A DNA stretch of 64,000 bases from Streptomyces sp. NBC_00448 (lineage in GTDB: Bacteria > Actinomycetota > Actinomycetes > Streptomycetales > Streptomycetaceae), in the NCBI RefSeq assembly GCF_036014115.1, contig NZ_CP107913.1:1798001-1862000 (forward strand), given 5' to 3'. Under the pieces are notes generated by a model that did not search any database, was not told the origin of the DNA, and saw only the letters and a program-made list of their open reading frames with translations. Below are positions 25,306 through 34,336 of this stretch, one piece after another (positions within the stretch are counted from its first letter, which is position 1; the number at the start of each line of letters is the position of its first letter). The position numbers were made by a program, and so were the translations under genes.

Positions 25306-28125
25306 TCACCCGACCGAGGAGTACGCCACCACGCCGCGCAGCAGTCCGTCCACCGCCCTGCGGGCGTTGCGCCGCACCGGGCTGCCCTCGGGCGCCGCGT
25401 TGCCGATCTGGCCCAGCACGTCGATGAGCTGCTTGCACCAGCGCACGAAGTCCCCCGCGGGCATGTCGGCGTCGGAGAGCACCGCGTCCAGGCCGTGGCC
25501 GGACGCCCAGCGGTACGCGGGCCACGCGAAGCCGAGGTCGGGCTCGCGCTGGCCCACGCCCTCGGTCTGGTTGATCCGGTGGTCCTCCTCCAACGCGTCC
25601 AGCCGGCCCCAGATCCGCACCATCTCGCCGAGCGCCGCCTTCGCGTTGCCGGTCGGGAGTTTCGGCATCACGGCGTCGTCGGACTGCCGGGACTCGTAGA
25701 CCAACGCCGAGGCGCACGCGGCGAGTTCGGCCGGGCCGAGGCCGTCCCACACCCCATCCCGCAGGCATTCGCTGGCCAGCAGGTCGAGTTCGCCGTAGAG
25801 CCGGGCCAGCCGGCGCCCCTCGGGGGTGACGGTGTCGCCGTCGAGGTAGTCCAACTCGGCCAGCACCGCGCAGACCCGGTCGAAGGTCCGCGCGATGGTG
25901 TTGGTACGGCCTTCGATCCGCCGCTCCAACTGCTGGGTGTCGCGGCGCAGTCGGTGGTACCGCTCGGCCCACCGGGCGTGGTCCTCACGGTCGGCGCAGC
26001 CGTGGCAGGGATGCGCGCGGATCTCGCTGCGCAGCCGGGCGATCTCGGTGTCGTCGGCGGCGGCCGAACGCTGCTTGCGGTGCCGGGCCGGCGCCGCCCA
26101 GCCGGCGGTGCCGGCCTTGGTGCGCATCGCCGAGGCGAGGTCGCGCCGGGACTGCGGGCTGCGCGGGTTGAACGACTTGGGGATGCGCATCCGGTCCAGC
26201 GCCTCGACGGGCACCGGGAAGTCCATCTGCGCCAGCCGCTTGACCTGGCGTTCGGCGGTGAGCACCAGCGGGCGCGGCCCGTCGTGGTACTCCTCGCCGC
26301 GCCGGGGACCGGCGGCCCGCCCGGCGGGCACCCCCGGGTCCAGCACCAGCGCCAGGCCGGCGTACTTCCCGGCCGGCACATGGATGATGTCGCCGGGCTT
26401 CAGCTTCTCCAGCGCGTCCGAGGCGGCCGCCCGGCGCTGCGCGGCGCCCTGCCGGGACAGTTCGGCCTCGCGCTCCTTCAGCTCGCGGCGCAGCCGCATG
26501 TAGGCGTCGAAGTCGCCGAGGTGGCAGGTCATCGACTCCTGGTAGCCGTCGAGCCCTTCCTCGTTGCGCTGCACCTGCCGGGAGATGCCGACCACCGAGC
26601 GGTCCGCCTGGAACTGCGCGAACGACGTCTCCAGCAGTTCCCGGGAGCGGTGCCGCCCGAACTGCCCGACCAGGTTGACCGCCATGTTGTACGACGGCTT
26701 GAAGGACGAGCGCAGCGGGTACGTGCGGGTGCCGGCCAGGCCGGCGACGGCGGTCGGGTCGAAGCCGCGCTGCCACAGCACCACCGCGTGGCCCTCGACA
26801 TCGATGCCGCGCCGCCCGGCGCGGCCGGTGAGCTGGGTGTACTCGCCGGGGGTGATGTCGGCGTGGGTCTCGCCGTTCCACTTCACCAGCTTCTCCAGCA
26901 CCACCGAGCGGGCCGGCATGTTGATGCCCAGTGCCAGTGTCTCGGTGGCGAACACCGCCTTGACCAGGCCCTTGACGAACAGTTCCTCGACCACCTCCTT
27001 GAAGGTGGGCAGCATGCCGGCGTGGTGGGCGGCGATGCCGCGCTCCAGGCCCTCCAGCCACTCGAAGTAGCCCAGGACGTGCAGGTCCTCGTCGGGGATG
27101 GCGCGGGTGCGCTCCTCGACGATGGACCTCACCCGGGCCCTGGCCTCGTCGTTGTTCAGCCGCAGGCCCGCGTACAGGCACTGCTGGACGGCGGCCTCGC
27201 AGCCGGCCCGGCTGAAGATGAAGGTGATCGCGGGCAGCAGGCCCTCGTTGTCGAGCCGGTCGATCACCTCGGCCCGGCTGGGCGTCCAGATCCGGCTGCG
27301 GGAACGCCGCTCGCGCTCCCGGTCCGCCTCCCGGCCGCGCTTGCCGCGCGGGTAGGTGCGCTGGTTCTCCATCCGGGCCAGGCGTTCGAGGTCGGTGTTG
27401 ACCTCGCGGCGCCCGCCGGGGTCGGCGGGCCCGGACTTCTCCTCGAACAGGTCGTACATCCGCCGCCCGGCCAGGACGTGCTGCCACAGCGGCACCGGCC
27501 GGTGCTCGGAGACGATCACCTTGGTGTCCCCGCGGACGGTGTCCAGCCAGTCGCCGAACTCCTCGGCGTTGGAGACGGTCGCGGACAGCGACACCAGGGT
27601 CACCGACTGCGGCAGGTGGATGATCACCTCTTCCCACACGGCGCCGCGGAAGCGGTCGGAGAGGTAGTGCACCTCGTCCATCACCACGTAGCCGAGGCCG
27701 TCGAGTGCGGGAGAGCCCGCGTAGAGCATGTTGCGCAGGACTTCGGTGGTCATGACGATCACGGGCGCGTCGCCGTTGACGCTGTTGTCGCCGGTGAGCA
27801 GGCCGACCTTGTCGGCGCCGTAGCGTTTCGCCAGGTCGTTGTACTTCTGGTTGGACAGGGCCTTGATGGGCGTGGTGTAGAAGCACTTGCGGCCCTCGGC
27901 CAGGGCCAGGTGGACGGCGAACTCGCCGACGATGGTCTTTCCCGAGCCGGTGGGCGCGGCGACCAGGACACCGCTGCCGCCCTCGAGGGCCCGGCAGGCG
28001 TCTATCTGGAACGGGTCGAGGCCGAACTCGTACAGCTCGCGGAACTGCGCGAGCGCGGTGGCGTTCTCTTCAGCGCGGCGACGGCTGGCGGCGTAGCGCT
28101 CGGCTGGCGACATCTCTTCGGTCAT
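25306..28125 (-). CDS. helY: DEAD/DEAH-box superfamily 2 helicase, HelY/Mtr4-like
   Basis: ATP-dependent RNA helicase of about 939 aa of the Ski2/Mtr4-related actinobacterial family, probably acting in RNA turnover. Motifs are LVAAPTGSGKT (Walker A), VVMDEVHYL (DEVH box), SLSATVSN, and in the second domain LALGINMPAR and QLTGRAGRRG. Starts considered are ATG 28125 (chosen, MTEEMSPAERY), ATG 28113 and GTG 28158; none has an ideal ribosome-binding site. The DOB1-type C-terminal domain contains a HPCHGC segment typical of the family. It lies downstream of the diacylglycerol-kinase-like gene, consistent with the Streptomyces core order here. Confidence 0.9.
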   Translation of the reverse strand: MTEEMSPAERYAASRRRAEENATALAQFRELYEFGLDPFQIDACRALEGGSGVLVAAPTGSGKTIVGEFAVHLALAEGRKCFYTTPIKALSNQKYNDLAKRYGADKVGLLTGDNSVNGDAPVIVMTTEVLRNMLYAGSPALDGLGYVVMDEVHYLSDRFRGAVWEEVIIHLPQSVTLVSLSATVSNAEEFGDWLDTVRGDTKVIVSEHRPVPLWQHVLAGRRMYDLFEEKSGPADPGGRREVNTDLERLARMENQRTYPRGKRGREADRERERRSRSRIWTPSRAEVIDRLDNEGLLPAITFIFSRAGCEAAVQQCLYAGLRLNNDEARARVRSIVEERTRAIPDEDLHVLGYFEWLEGLERGIAAHHAGMLPTFKEVVEELFVKGLVKAVFATETLALGINMPARSVVLEKLVKWNGETHADITPGEYTQLTGRAGRRGIDVEGHAVVLWQRGFDPTAVAGLAGTRTYPLRSSFKPSYNMAVNLVGQFGRHRSRELLETSFAQFQADRSVVGISRQVQRNEEGLDGYQESMTCHLGDFDAYMRLRRELKEREAELSRQGAAQRRAAASDALEKLKPGDIIHVPAGKYAGLALVLDPGVPAGRAAGPRRGEEYHDGPRPLVLTAERQVKRLAQMDFPVPVEALDRMRIPKSFNPRSPQSRRDLASAMRTKAGTAGWAAPARHRKQRSAAADDTEIARLRSEIRAHPCHGCADREDHARWAERYHRLRRDTQQLERRIEGRTNTIARTFDRVCAVLAELDYLDGDTVTPEGRRLARLYGELDLLASECLRDGVWDGLGPAELAACASALVYESRQSDDAVMPKLPTGNAKAALGEMVRIWGRLDALEEDHRINQTEGVGQREPDLGFAWPAYRWASGHGLDAVLSDADMPAGDFVRWCKQLIDVLGQIGNAAPEGSPVRRNARRAVDGLLRGVVAYSSVG

Positions 28126-28243
28126 CTCCCGCACGAGCCTACCCGGGGGCACCGACACCGTGCGTGACCTTTACCGCCCGGCTGCCCTCCCGGATACGGT
28201 TCCGGGCCCGCCGCGGCACCCCCGCGGCCGGTCCGCGCGCCGT

Positions 28244-29146
28244 TCAGACCAGCAGCCGCAGCGCGCCCGGCACGGTCTGCGCGGTCAGCGGGAGCGGCCC
28301 GACCGGCTCCCCGTCGGCGTAACCGGTGACACCGACCGCGGCCAGCCGCACCCGCGCGGCACGGTGCACGGTGACCACCGGGTGGCTGGGGTGGGTGCCG
28401 CGGTAGACCCGCGGGAAGACCCGCAGCAGCGTGGTGCGGCTGCACGGGCCGACCACGCACACGTCGAAGAGCCCGTCGTCCATCTGCGCGTCGGCGCAGA
28501 TCCGCATGCCGCCGCCGTAGGAGGAGCCGTTGCCGACCGCGATGAGGGTCGCCTCCAGTTCCCGCTCGTCGGTGTCGTCGAAGGCAACGGTGTAGCGGAT
28601 CGGGCGCAGCGCGGCCAGTTCCGCGAGCATCGCCACGTCGTACCGGAAACGGCCGCCGGGGAAGCGCATCCGGTTGCCGCGGTCGTTGACCCGCGAGTCG
28701 AAGCCGGAGGCGAGCACCGTGCCGAACCAGCGGTGGCCGCCCGGCCCGCCGCCGACCCGCCCGAGGTCCAGCGACCTCGTACGGCCCTCCGTGAGCGCCC
28801 GTGCGACGACCCTGCCCGCGGCGGCCGGGTCCCGCACCGGCAGGCCGTTGACCCGCGCGAAGTCGTTGCCGGTGCCGACCGCGACCACGCCCAGCGGGGT
28901 GGCCGTGCCCGCCACGGCCTGCAGCGCCAGCGACACCAGGCCGTCGCCGCCGACCGCCACGAGGGCCCCCGTCCCGCGGGTGACCGCGGCCCGGGCCCGG
29001 ACGAGCGCGTCCCCCGCGTCGGTGCCGACCACCGTGCGGACGGCGAAGCCGGCCGCCCTGAGTTCCCGGGCGGCCGGCTGCGCCGCCCGGGCACCCCGCC
29101 CGCGGCCGGCGGACGGGTTGACGAAAAGGGTGATCTCGCTGGTCAC
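28244..29146 (-). CDS. Diacylglycerol/lipid kinase family protein
   Basis: Predicted lipid kinase of 300 aa with the DAGK catalytic domain. It opens with TLFVNPSAGRG, followed by LVAVGGDGLVSLALQ (GGDG phosphate-binding motif) and VVAVGTGNDFAR. The start is set at GTG 29146 because the family usually begins VTSEITLFVNP; upstream ATGs at 29197 and 29212 are possible. The likely reaction is ATP-dependent phosphorylation of diacylglycerol or a related lipid in phospholipid recycling; the exact substrate is not shown. It is the first minus-strand gene after a 396-base gap that holds repeats. Confidence 0.88.
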   Translation of the reverse strand: MTSEITLFVNPSAGRGRGARAAQPAARELRAAGFAVRTVVGTDAGDALVRARAAVTRGTGALVAVGGDGLVSLALQAVAGTATPLGVVAVGTGNDFARVNGLPVRDPAAAGRVVARALTEGRTRSLDLGRVGGGPGGHRWFGTVLASGFDSRVNDRGNRMRFPGGRFRYDVAMLAELAALRPIRYTVAFDDTDERELEATLIAVGNGSSYGGGMRICADAQMDDGLFDVCVVGPCSRTTLLRVFPRVYRGTHPSHPVVTVHRAARVRLAAVGVTGYADGEPVGPLPLTAQTVPGALRLLV

Positions 29147-29332
29147 CGGCGCGACGATATCGTTCCGCGGACCCCCCGCGGTAGATCCAGGCACCATCCA
29201 GATGCCCCCCACGGTGCCCTACCGTCCGCGGGTCCGCCGTAGCTGGTAGCTCCGTTCCCCACCCGCCCCTGATTGGGCTGCTCGCCATCGTCAAGCGCGG
29301 GTGGCCCGTGCCCGGGTACGCAGCGGTACGCT

Positions 29333-29377
29333 GCGGAGCAGCCGCACGTACTCAGGGGCGCGTGGGGATACCTCCCA
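29333..29377 (+). repeat. Interspersed intergenic repeat, copy 1
   Basis: These 45 bases match 39316-39360 in the opposite orientation at 40 of 45 positions. The core reads ACTCAGGGGCGCGTGGGG. Both copies lie outside genes and next to GC-rich hairpins. Short elements of this kind are common between Streptomyces genes. Confidence 0.75.
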
Positions 29378-29414
29378 GGCGAAGCTCTGGGGGAGAACGG
29401 AGCGACCAGCCCAC

Positions 29415-29525
29415 CACCGGGCGCGCCCGGCAACGGACCGGAACCGTCACAGCGGGGAACCGCACGCGCCCCCCACCGGGCGCACCCGGCAGCGGACCGG
29501 AACCCTCACGGCGGGGAACCGTACG
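29415..29525 (+). repeat. 59-bp tandem repeat, two copies
   Basis: A unit beginning CACCGGGCGC starts at 29415 and again at 29474. Over the first 51 bases about 46 agree. It lies in the gap before the tatC stop codon, beside the interspersed repeat. Apart from these repeats and a possible leader for the kinase gene, the 29147-29542 gap holds nothing I recognise. Confidence 0.75.
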
Positions 29526-29542
29526 GCGGCAAAAGAATCCGC

Positions 29543-30487
29543 TCAGGTCGCGTCGTCGTAGTCGTCGTCCGCGGTCCGCCGCTCGGCGTCCGCGTCGAAC
29601 GCCTGCGCATCGATCTGCTCGGGCACGTAGTCGAGGCCGGAAGCCTCATCGGGGTCGAGCCCGAAATCGGGGTCGGCCGCGCGGCGGCGGTCACGGCGCC
29701 GGTCGTTGAAGAAGCAGACACCCATCGCCAGGAAGTACAGCAGGACGATCGGCGCGGCCAGCAGCGACATGGTCAGCGGGTCACCCGTCGGCGTGGCGAC
29801 CGCGGCGAAGACGGTGATGCCGATGACCATCCCGCGCCACCAGCCCAGCATCCGGCGCCCGGTCACTATCCCGGTGAAGTTCAGCAGCACCAGCACGAGT
29901 GGTAGCTCGAAGGCGAGGCCGAACACGACGATCATCCGGGCCACCAGGTCCAGGAAGTCGTCGAGCGGCAGCAGGTTGGTGGTGTCGCTCGGCACGAAGC
30001 CGATCATGATCCGCGCGGTCTGCGGCAGGATCGCGTAGGCGAGCACCGCACCCGCCAGGAACAGCGGCACACCGGCGGCGACGAAGCCCAGCGTGTAGCG
30101 CTTCTCGCTCTTGTGCAGGCCGGGCGCCAGGAACGCCCACAACTGGTAGAGCCACACCGGGGAGGAGACGACCACGCCGGCCATCAGCGAGACCTTCAGC
30201 GCGATCGAGAAGCCGCCCAGCAGACCGCTGACGGTCATCTGCGCGCACGCCTCGGTGTGCTCCTTCTGCTGCGACGCGGGCATCGCGCCGTTCACGCAGC
30301 GCACACCGGCCGGAATGCGGTGCTGGAGCAGCTCGATGATGTGCTTGTAGAACACCGCTGCCACGATCGTGACAACGAGGATCGCCAAGACCGACTTGAA
30401 CAGCCTGTTGCGCAGCTCACGCAGATGGTCCGCGAGGGGCATCCGGCCCTCGGGGTCCTTGGTCTGCTTGCGGGCAGTCTTGAGCAC
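29543..30487 (-). CDS. tatC: Sec-independent protein translocase subunit TatC
   Basis: Core membrane subunit of the twin-arginine translocase, which binds the RR signal peptide of folded exported proteins. It has 314 aa, start GTG at 30487. Typical features are MPLADHLRELRNRLFKSV at the N-terminus, six hydrophobic segments, and AFLAPGLHKSEKRY in the first loop region. The C-terminal 60 residues are an acidic cytoplasmic tail. tatA lies 112 bases upstream on the same strand. Streptomyces use Tat heavily for secreted enzymes. Confidence 0.97.
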   Translation of the reverse strand: MLKTARKQTKDPEGRMPLADHLRELRNRLFKSVLAILVVTIVAAVFYKHIIELLQHRIPAGVRCVNGAMPASQQKEHTEACAQMTVSGLLGGFSIALKVSLMAGVVVSSPVWLYQLWAFLAPGLHKSEKRYTLGFVAAGVPLFLAGAVLAYAILPQTARIMIGFVPSDTTNLLPLDDFLDLVARMIVVFGLAFELPLVLVLLNFTGIVTGRRMLGWWRGMVIGITVFAAVATPTGDPLTMSLLAAPIVLLYFLAMGVCFFNDRRRDRRRAADPDFGLDPDEASGLDYVPEQIDAQAFDADAERRTADDDYDDAT

Positions 30488-30599
30488 CCACGTCCTCGTC
30501 TCGTGCGGCAGCCGTCACCGGCGCGACCGGTCCCGGCTTGGTCCTTCACCTGTCGCCGGCCGCCGCAGGGGACGGCCGGACGCGGTAATCGGTCTCGGA

Positions 30600-30878
30600 T
30601 CAGCTCTGGCTGGTGGTGCGCTCCGGCTCGCTCACCGGGCGGGCGCTGGCGGTGTCGCCGGGGGCGGACTGGATGGTACGAGCGGCGGTCTGCGGCGCGG
30701 CGGGCTCCTCGGCCGAGGACGACGCGTGGTCGTTCTTCATCGCCTTGGCCTCGCTCTTGAGGATGCGGGCGGACTTGCCGACCGAACGCGCCAGGTCCGG
30801 AAGCTTCTTCGCACCGAACAGGACGACGATGACGGCGACGATGAGGAGGATTTCCAGGGGCTTGAGGTTGCCGAGCAT
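30600..30878 (-). CDS. tatA: Sec-independent protein translocase subunit TatA
   Basis: Pore-forming Tat subunit of 92 aa. One N-terminal membrane helix (PLEILLIVAVIVVLF) is followed by the hinge FGAKKLPDLARSVGKS and an amphipathic helix, then a Ser/Ala/Pro-rich tail. The start is ATG 30878. It is encoded directly before tatC, in the usual actinobacterial order downstream of pafBC. Confidence 0.96.
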   Translation of the reverse strand: MLGNLKPLEILLIVAVIVVLFGAKKLPDLARSVGKSARILKSEAKAMKNDHASSSAEEPAAPQTAARTIQSAPGDTASARPVSEPERTTSQS

Positions 30879-31090
30879 AAGAGGTCTACCTTCTCACCTT
30901 GGCGGCGTGGTCCGTGCGTCCGCGGTGCGGAGCCGGGCGGGTGCCCGGAGCCGTGCCGCGCAGTGATCGTAGCGCGCGGCGGTGAACGGCGGAGAGAGCA
31001 CCGTCGTCCATCCGGCTGCGGCCCGAGCCGCGCGTCGTTCGCGGGCCGCCCGGGCCAGAGTACCCTCACCTGCCGGAATCGCGGCAGGGC

Positions 31091-31294
31091 TCAGGGCCGC
31101 GAGATCTCTCCGGTCCGTTCGGCCAACGGCCGGGCCGCCCGCCGCAACCGCTCGCTCGCCGCGGTCAGCGCCTCGGTGCTGGCGGCGACCTGGTGGGCGA
31201 GCGCCTGGACGGCCGCGAAGACGCGTACCGCCAGCACCCCCAGCACCAGGAGTCCCGCGGTCGACAGGCCGACGTAGAGAAAAAGCCACCACAT
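31091..31294 (-). CDS. Small membrane protein of unknown function
   Basis: A 67-aa protein with an N-terminal hydrophobic segment (FLYVGLSTAGLLVLGVLAVRVF) and a C-terminal helix rich in Ala, Arg and Glu that could form a coiled coil (QALAHQVAASTEALTAASER). Codon use is like that of its neighbours. It sits between tatA and the zinc-ribbon gene on the same strand. Its function is unknown; a role with the Tat system is only suggested by position. Confidence 0.7.
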   Translation of the reverse strand: MWWLFLYVGLSTAGLLVLGVLAVRVFAAVQALAHQVAASTEALTAASERLRRAARPLAERTGEISRP

Positions 31295-31351
31295 GGGCCG
31301 CGAGCCTATCGGTGGACCGCCCGGCCTGGTGCGATCGCCCCGTGCGGGGCC

Positions 31352-31675
31352 TCAGCGGCCGGTCAGCCGCATCGTGGGGACCCCGCCGCCGGTGAGCAGC
31401 TCGATGATCCGCTCCCCCGCCGGCTTGCGGACCGCCTCGCCGCACTCGGGGCAGGTGAAGGAGTAGAAGGTGGTGCGGGACGAGGCGCCGATGGCCAGCC
31501 GCAGGGCCGCGGCGTCCAGTTCGAAGCTGCTGCGGCAGTGCGTGCAGTTCGCGCGGAACAGCACGGCAGGCACGGCGGGCACCGCGGACGCCGACGGCGG
31601 TTGTGACGGCGACTGCGGGCCGTTCTGCGGCGGGCACTCCACCGGGGCCGTACCGCCGCTCGTCCCCTCACTCAC
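31352..31675 (-). CDS. Small zinc-ribbon protein
   Basis: A 107-aa protein. The start is GTG at 31675, which overlaps the end of pafC by 8 bases. Two CxxC pairs (ANCTHCRSSF and FTCPECGEAV, about 35 residues apart) should bind one zinc. A Pro/Ser/Gln-rich N-terminal 35 residues look disordered. Its overlap with pafC suggests co-expression with the pafBC regulators, but its function is unknown. Confidence 0.75.
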   Translation of the reverse strand: MSEGTSGGTAPVECPPQNGPQSPSQPPSASAVPAVPAVLFRANCTHCRSSFELDAAALRLAIGASSRTTFYSFTCPECGEAVRKPAGERIIELLTGGGVPTMRLTGR

Positions 31676-32624
31676 CGTAGGCGGCCAGGGCCCGCACCGC
31701 CGCTTCGCGGGCGCCGTCGGCGAGGTCGGGCGGGGAGACGATCCGGCCGTCGCGGCCCAGCCGCAGCGCGAGCCGCCGCAGCGAACCGGGGTCGGGCGTG
31801 CGCAGGGTGATCCGCAGTCCGCCGTCGGGCAGCTCCTCGGCGCTGTCGTGCGGGTAGTACTCCGCGACCCAGCGGCCGCCGGGCCCCACCTCGACCACCA
31901 CCTCGGGGTCGTCGCCGGCCGGCTGCACCAGCCCCTGCGACAGGTCGCGCGGCTCCATCCGCGGCGGGTCGGACGGCTCGTCGAGCAGCCGGATCTCGGC
32001 GACCCGGTCCAGCCGGAAGGTGCGGCGGTCCTCCGACAGCCGGCACCAGCCCTCCACATAGGTGTGGCCGACCGCGAAGAGCCGGATCGGGTCCACCTCG
32101 CGGTCGGTGAGGGTGTCGCGGGCCGGCGAGTAGTAGCGCATCCACAGCCGGCGGCGCTCGGTCAGCGCGCGGTCCACGGTGGCGAACACGCTGCCCTCCG
32201 ACTCGAACGTCACCGACAGCCGCCCGCTCGCCCCGGCCGCCTCACCGGCCGCCGTCTCCAGCTTCGCGGCGGCCCGCTGCAACGCCTGCCGGTCGCCCTC
32301 GCGCAGCCCCGGCAGGTTCGCCACCGCCCGGGCGGCCACCAGCAGCGCGGTCGCCTCGTCGGCGGCCAGCCGCAGCGGCTGCGCCACGTCGTCGGCGGTG
32401 CCCGGGTTGTGCCACCAGATCCGCTCGCCGTCGGTGTCGATGTCCAGCAGGTCGCCGCCCCTGAAGCTGGTGCCGCACAGCGGCAGCACGTTCAGGTCGC
32501 CGATCAGCTCGGCCTCGCTGACCCCGAAGGCCCGCGCCACCTCGCTCACCCGCGCCCCGGGCCGCTCGCGCAGATACGTCACCAGGGACAGCATCCTGCG
32601 GGTCTGGTCGATCGCGTTGCTCAT
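31668..32624 (-). CDS. pafC: WYL-domain regulator PafC
   Basis: Regulatory subunit of 318 aa; start ATG at 32624 behind GGGGGAG. It has an N-terminal winged helix (MLSLVTYLRERPGARVSEVARAFGVSEAEL) and a WYL domain in the second half (RRLWMRYYSPARDTLTDREVDP, GHTYVEGWCRLSEDRRTFRLDRV). In mycobacteria PafB and PafC act together as a LexA/RecA-independent activator of the DNA-damage response, despite the name proteasome accessory factor. pafB lies 78 bases upstream. Confidence 0.95.
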   Translation of the reverse strand: MSNAIDQTRRMLSLVTYLRERPGARVSEVARAFGVSEAELIGDLNVLPLCGTSFRGGDLLDIDTDGERIWWHNPGTADDVAQPLRLAADEATALLVAARAVANLPGLREGDRQALQRAAAKLETAAGEAAGASGRLSVTFESEGSVFATVDRALTERRRLWMRYYSPARDTLTDREVDPIRLFAVGHTYVEGWCRLSEDRRTFRLDRVAEIRLLDEPSDPPRMEPRDLSQGLVQPAGDDPEVVVEVGPGGRWVAEYYPHDSAEELPDGGLRITLRTPDPGSLRRLALRLGRDGRIVSPPDLADGAREAAVRALAAYGE

Positions 32625-32701
32625 CGGTCACTCCCCCACTGGCTCACAGGTCGCTCGGGCCGGGTCCGCACATGGTGCTGAAGGGATGTCTCGGCCATCG
32701 C

Positions 32702-33643
32702 CTAGCCCTTCGCCACCGCGCGCAGCCGGTCCACCAGGTCCGCGCGCAGCTCCTCGGGGGCCACCACGACCACGTCGGGGCCGAACTCCGCGAGCCATGC
32801 GTCCAGGCCGTGCCCGTACGGGACTTCCAGCTCGTCCCAGTCCGCGTCGACCGGGGTGGTGGCGACCGCGCGGGCGCGCAGCGGGTAGCCGCTGTCCCGG
32901 CGCAGCCTGATCCGCGCGGTGGCGGCGGTGGCGCCCTCGCCGGCCCAACGGGCCACGGTCTCGCGGACGTCGATGTGGTCGGGCACCTCGGCGGTGAACG
33001 CCCCGCGCACCTTGACCCGGCCGGAGATCCGCGACAGCCGGAAGACCCGGACGTCGCCGCGGTCGCGGTCGTGGCCGGCCAGGTACCAGTGGCCGCGCCA
33101 GCACTCCAGCGCCCACGGCTCGACCAGCCGCGGCTCGGGCCGTACCGCGTTCGCCTTGCGGTAGTCGAAGGCGACCGCCTTGCGCTCACGGGTGGCGACC
33201 ATCAGCGCCTCGAAGGCCGGTTCCGGGGCCGGAATCCGCGGCTCCAGCGCGCTGGTGGCGTCCTCGTACGGCACACCGGCCGCGCGCAGCTTCTGCAGTG
33301 CCCCGCTGGCGGCCTCGGCGAGCCGCGCCTGCTGCCAGACCTTCGCGGCCAGCGCGAGCGCGGCGGCCTCCTCCGGGTCCAGGGCGATGTCCGGCAGCCG
33401 GTTGCGGTCGCTACGGGCGAGGTACCCGAAGTCGCCGTCGATGCTCTCCACGGTGTCGATGACCAGGCCGAGTTCGCGCAGGTCGTCCTTGTCGCGCTCG
33501 AACATCCGGTTGAACGACTCGTCCGAGGTGACCTCGTGGTACGCCTCGATCGACGCGCGCAGCTCACGTTTGCTGACCGGGCGCCGGGTGTTCATCAGGC
33601 ACAGCGCAAGGTTCATCAACCGCTCAGCCTTGGCAATCGCCAT
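32702..33643 (-). CDS. pafB: WYL-domain regulator PafB
   Basis: Partner of PafC, 313 aa. The start is ATG at 33643 (MAIAKAERLMNLALCL) behind GGAGGG; the frame is open upstream but without typical sequence. It has an N-terminal HTH (RRPVSKRELRASIEAYHE, SDESFNRMFERDKDDLRELGL) and a WYL domain (RKAVAFDYRKANAVRPEPRLVEPWALECWRGHWYLAGHDRDR). Its promoter must lie within 33644-33705, because a strong hairpin stands just upstream. Confidence 0.95.
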   Translation of the reverse strand: MAIAKAERLMNLALCLMNTRRPVSKRELRASIEAYHEVTSDESFNRMFERDKDDLRELGLVIDTVESIDGDFGYLARSDRNRLPDIALDPEEAAALALAAKVWQQARLAEAASGALQKLRAAGVPYEDATSALEPRIPAPEPAFEALMVATRERKAVAFDYRKANAVRPEPRLVEPWALECWRGHWYLAGHDRDRGDVRVFRLSRISGRVKVRGAFTAEVPDHIDVRETVARWAGEGATAATARIRLRRDSGYPLRARAVATTPVDADWDELEVPYGHGLDAWLAEFGPDVVVVAPEELRADLVDRLRAVAKG

Positions 33644-33705
33644 CTGCAAGCCCTCCGTTTGCGCCCTCGCCCGCTGACCGTACCGCTCCTGGGCGTCGAC
33701 CCAAA

Positions 33706-33739
33706 ACCGCGGCCCCCGCCGGTGGGCGGGGGCCGCGGT
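33706..33739. terminator. Hairpin after the small FKBP gene
   Basis: A perfect 15-bp stem (ACCGCGGCCCCCGCC and complement) with a 4-nt loop separates the FKBP genes from pafB on the minus strand. Confidence 0.88.
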
Positions 33740-33915
33740 CACGGGCAGCGCCCTGGGTTCACACGTGAACGTATCCAGGTCGCCCCGGTGAGCGAGCCAA
33801 AGGCGCGCCGGTGTCGAAAGGAGGAACACGCGGAGGCCCAGAAGGAGGGGCTGAGCATGATCGACCGTCGGCACCGGGTTCAAGCACCCGGAGGCGAGCG
33901 AACACAAAAGGGGGG

Positions 33916-34287
33916 TCAGACGGCGACCAGGTCGCAGACGAAGATCAGGGTCTCACCCGGGCGGATCGCGGCGCCGGCGCCGCGGTCGCCGTAGGCGAGG
34001 TGCGAGGGGATGGTCAGCTGGCGGCGGCCGCCGACCTTCATGCCCTGCACGCCCTGGTCCCAGCCGGCGATGACCTGGCCGACACCGAGCTGGAACTGAA
34101 GCGGCGTACCGCGGTTCCAGCTCGCGTCGAACTCCTCGCCGGTGGAGAACGCCACGCCGACGTAGTGGACGGAGACGGTGTCGCCGGCCTTCGCGACCGG
34201 GCCGTCGCCCTCCCAGATGTCCTTGACCTCCAGGTCGGCCGGCGGCTCGCCGCCCGGGAAGTCGATCTCGGGCTTGTCGATGCTCAC
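33916..34287 (-). CDS. FKBP-type peptidyl-prolyl cis-trans isomerase
   Basis: Cytoplasmic prolyl isomerase of 123 aa. The start is GTG at 34287, behind AAGGAG. It is a single complete FKBP domain: VSVHYVGVAFSTGEEFDASW, GQVIAGWDQGVQGMKVGGRRQLTIP and AYGDRGAG, with the usual aromatic and acidic pocket residues. It follows the two-domain lipoprotein FKBP by about 50 bases, a tandem FKBP pair next to pafA. Substrates are unknown. Confidence 0.95.
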   Translation of the reverse strand: MSIDKPEIDFPGGEPPADLEVKDIWEGDGPVAKAGDTVSVHYVGVAFSTGEEFDASWNRGTPLQFQLGVGQVIAGWDQGVQGMKVGGRRQLTIPSHLAYGDRGAGAAIRPGETLIFVCDLVAV

Positions 34288-34336
34288 TGCGGTGCTCCTT
34301 GTGCTGTTGCGGGCAACCTGGACAGTCTTGCAGACC

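Noticed and set aside
25189-28167. Plus-strand open frame of almost 1000 codons
   Set aside because: It is antisense to the helY-type gene, whose helicase motifs are unmistakable.
33757-33770. GTTCAC-AC-GTGAAC palindrome upstream of pafB
   Set aside because: It lies beyond the terminator hairpin that precedes pafB, so it is unlikely to control it; it is short enough to be chance.
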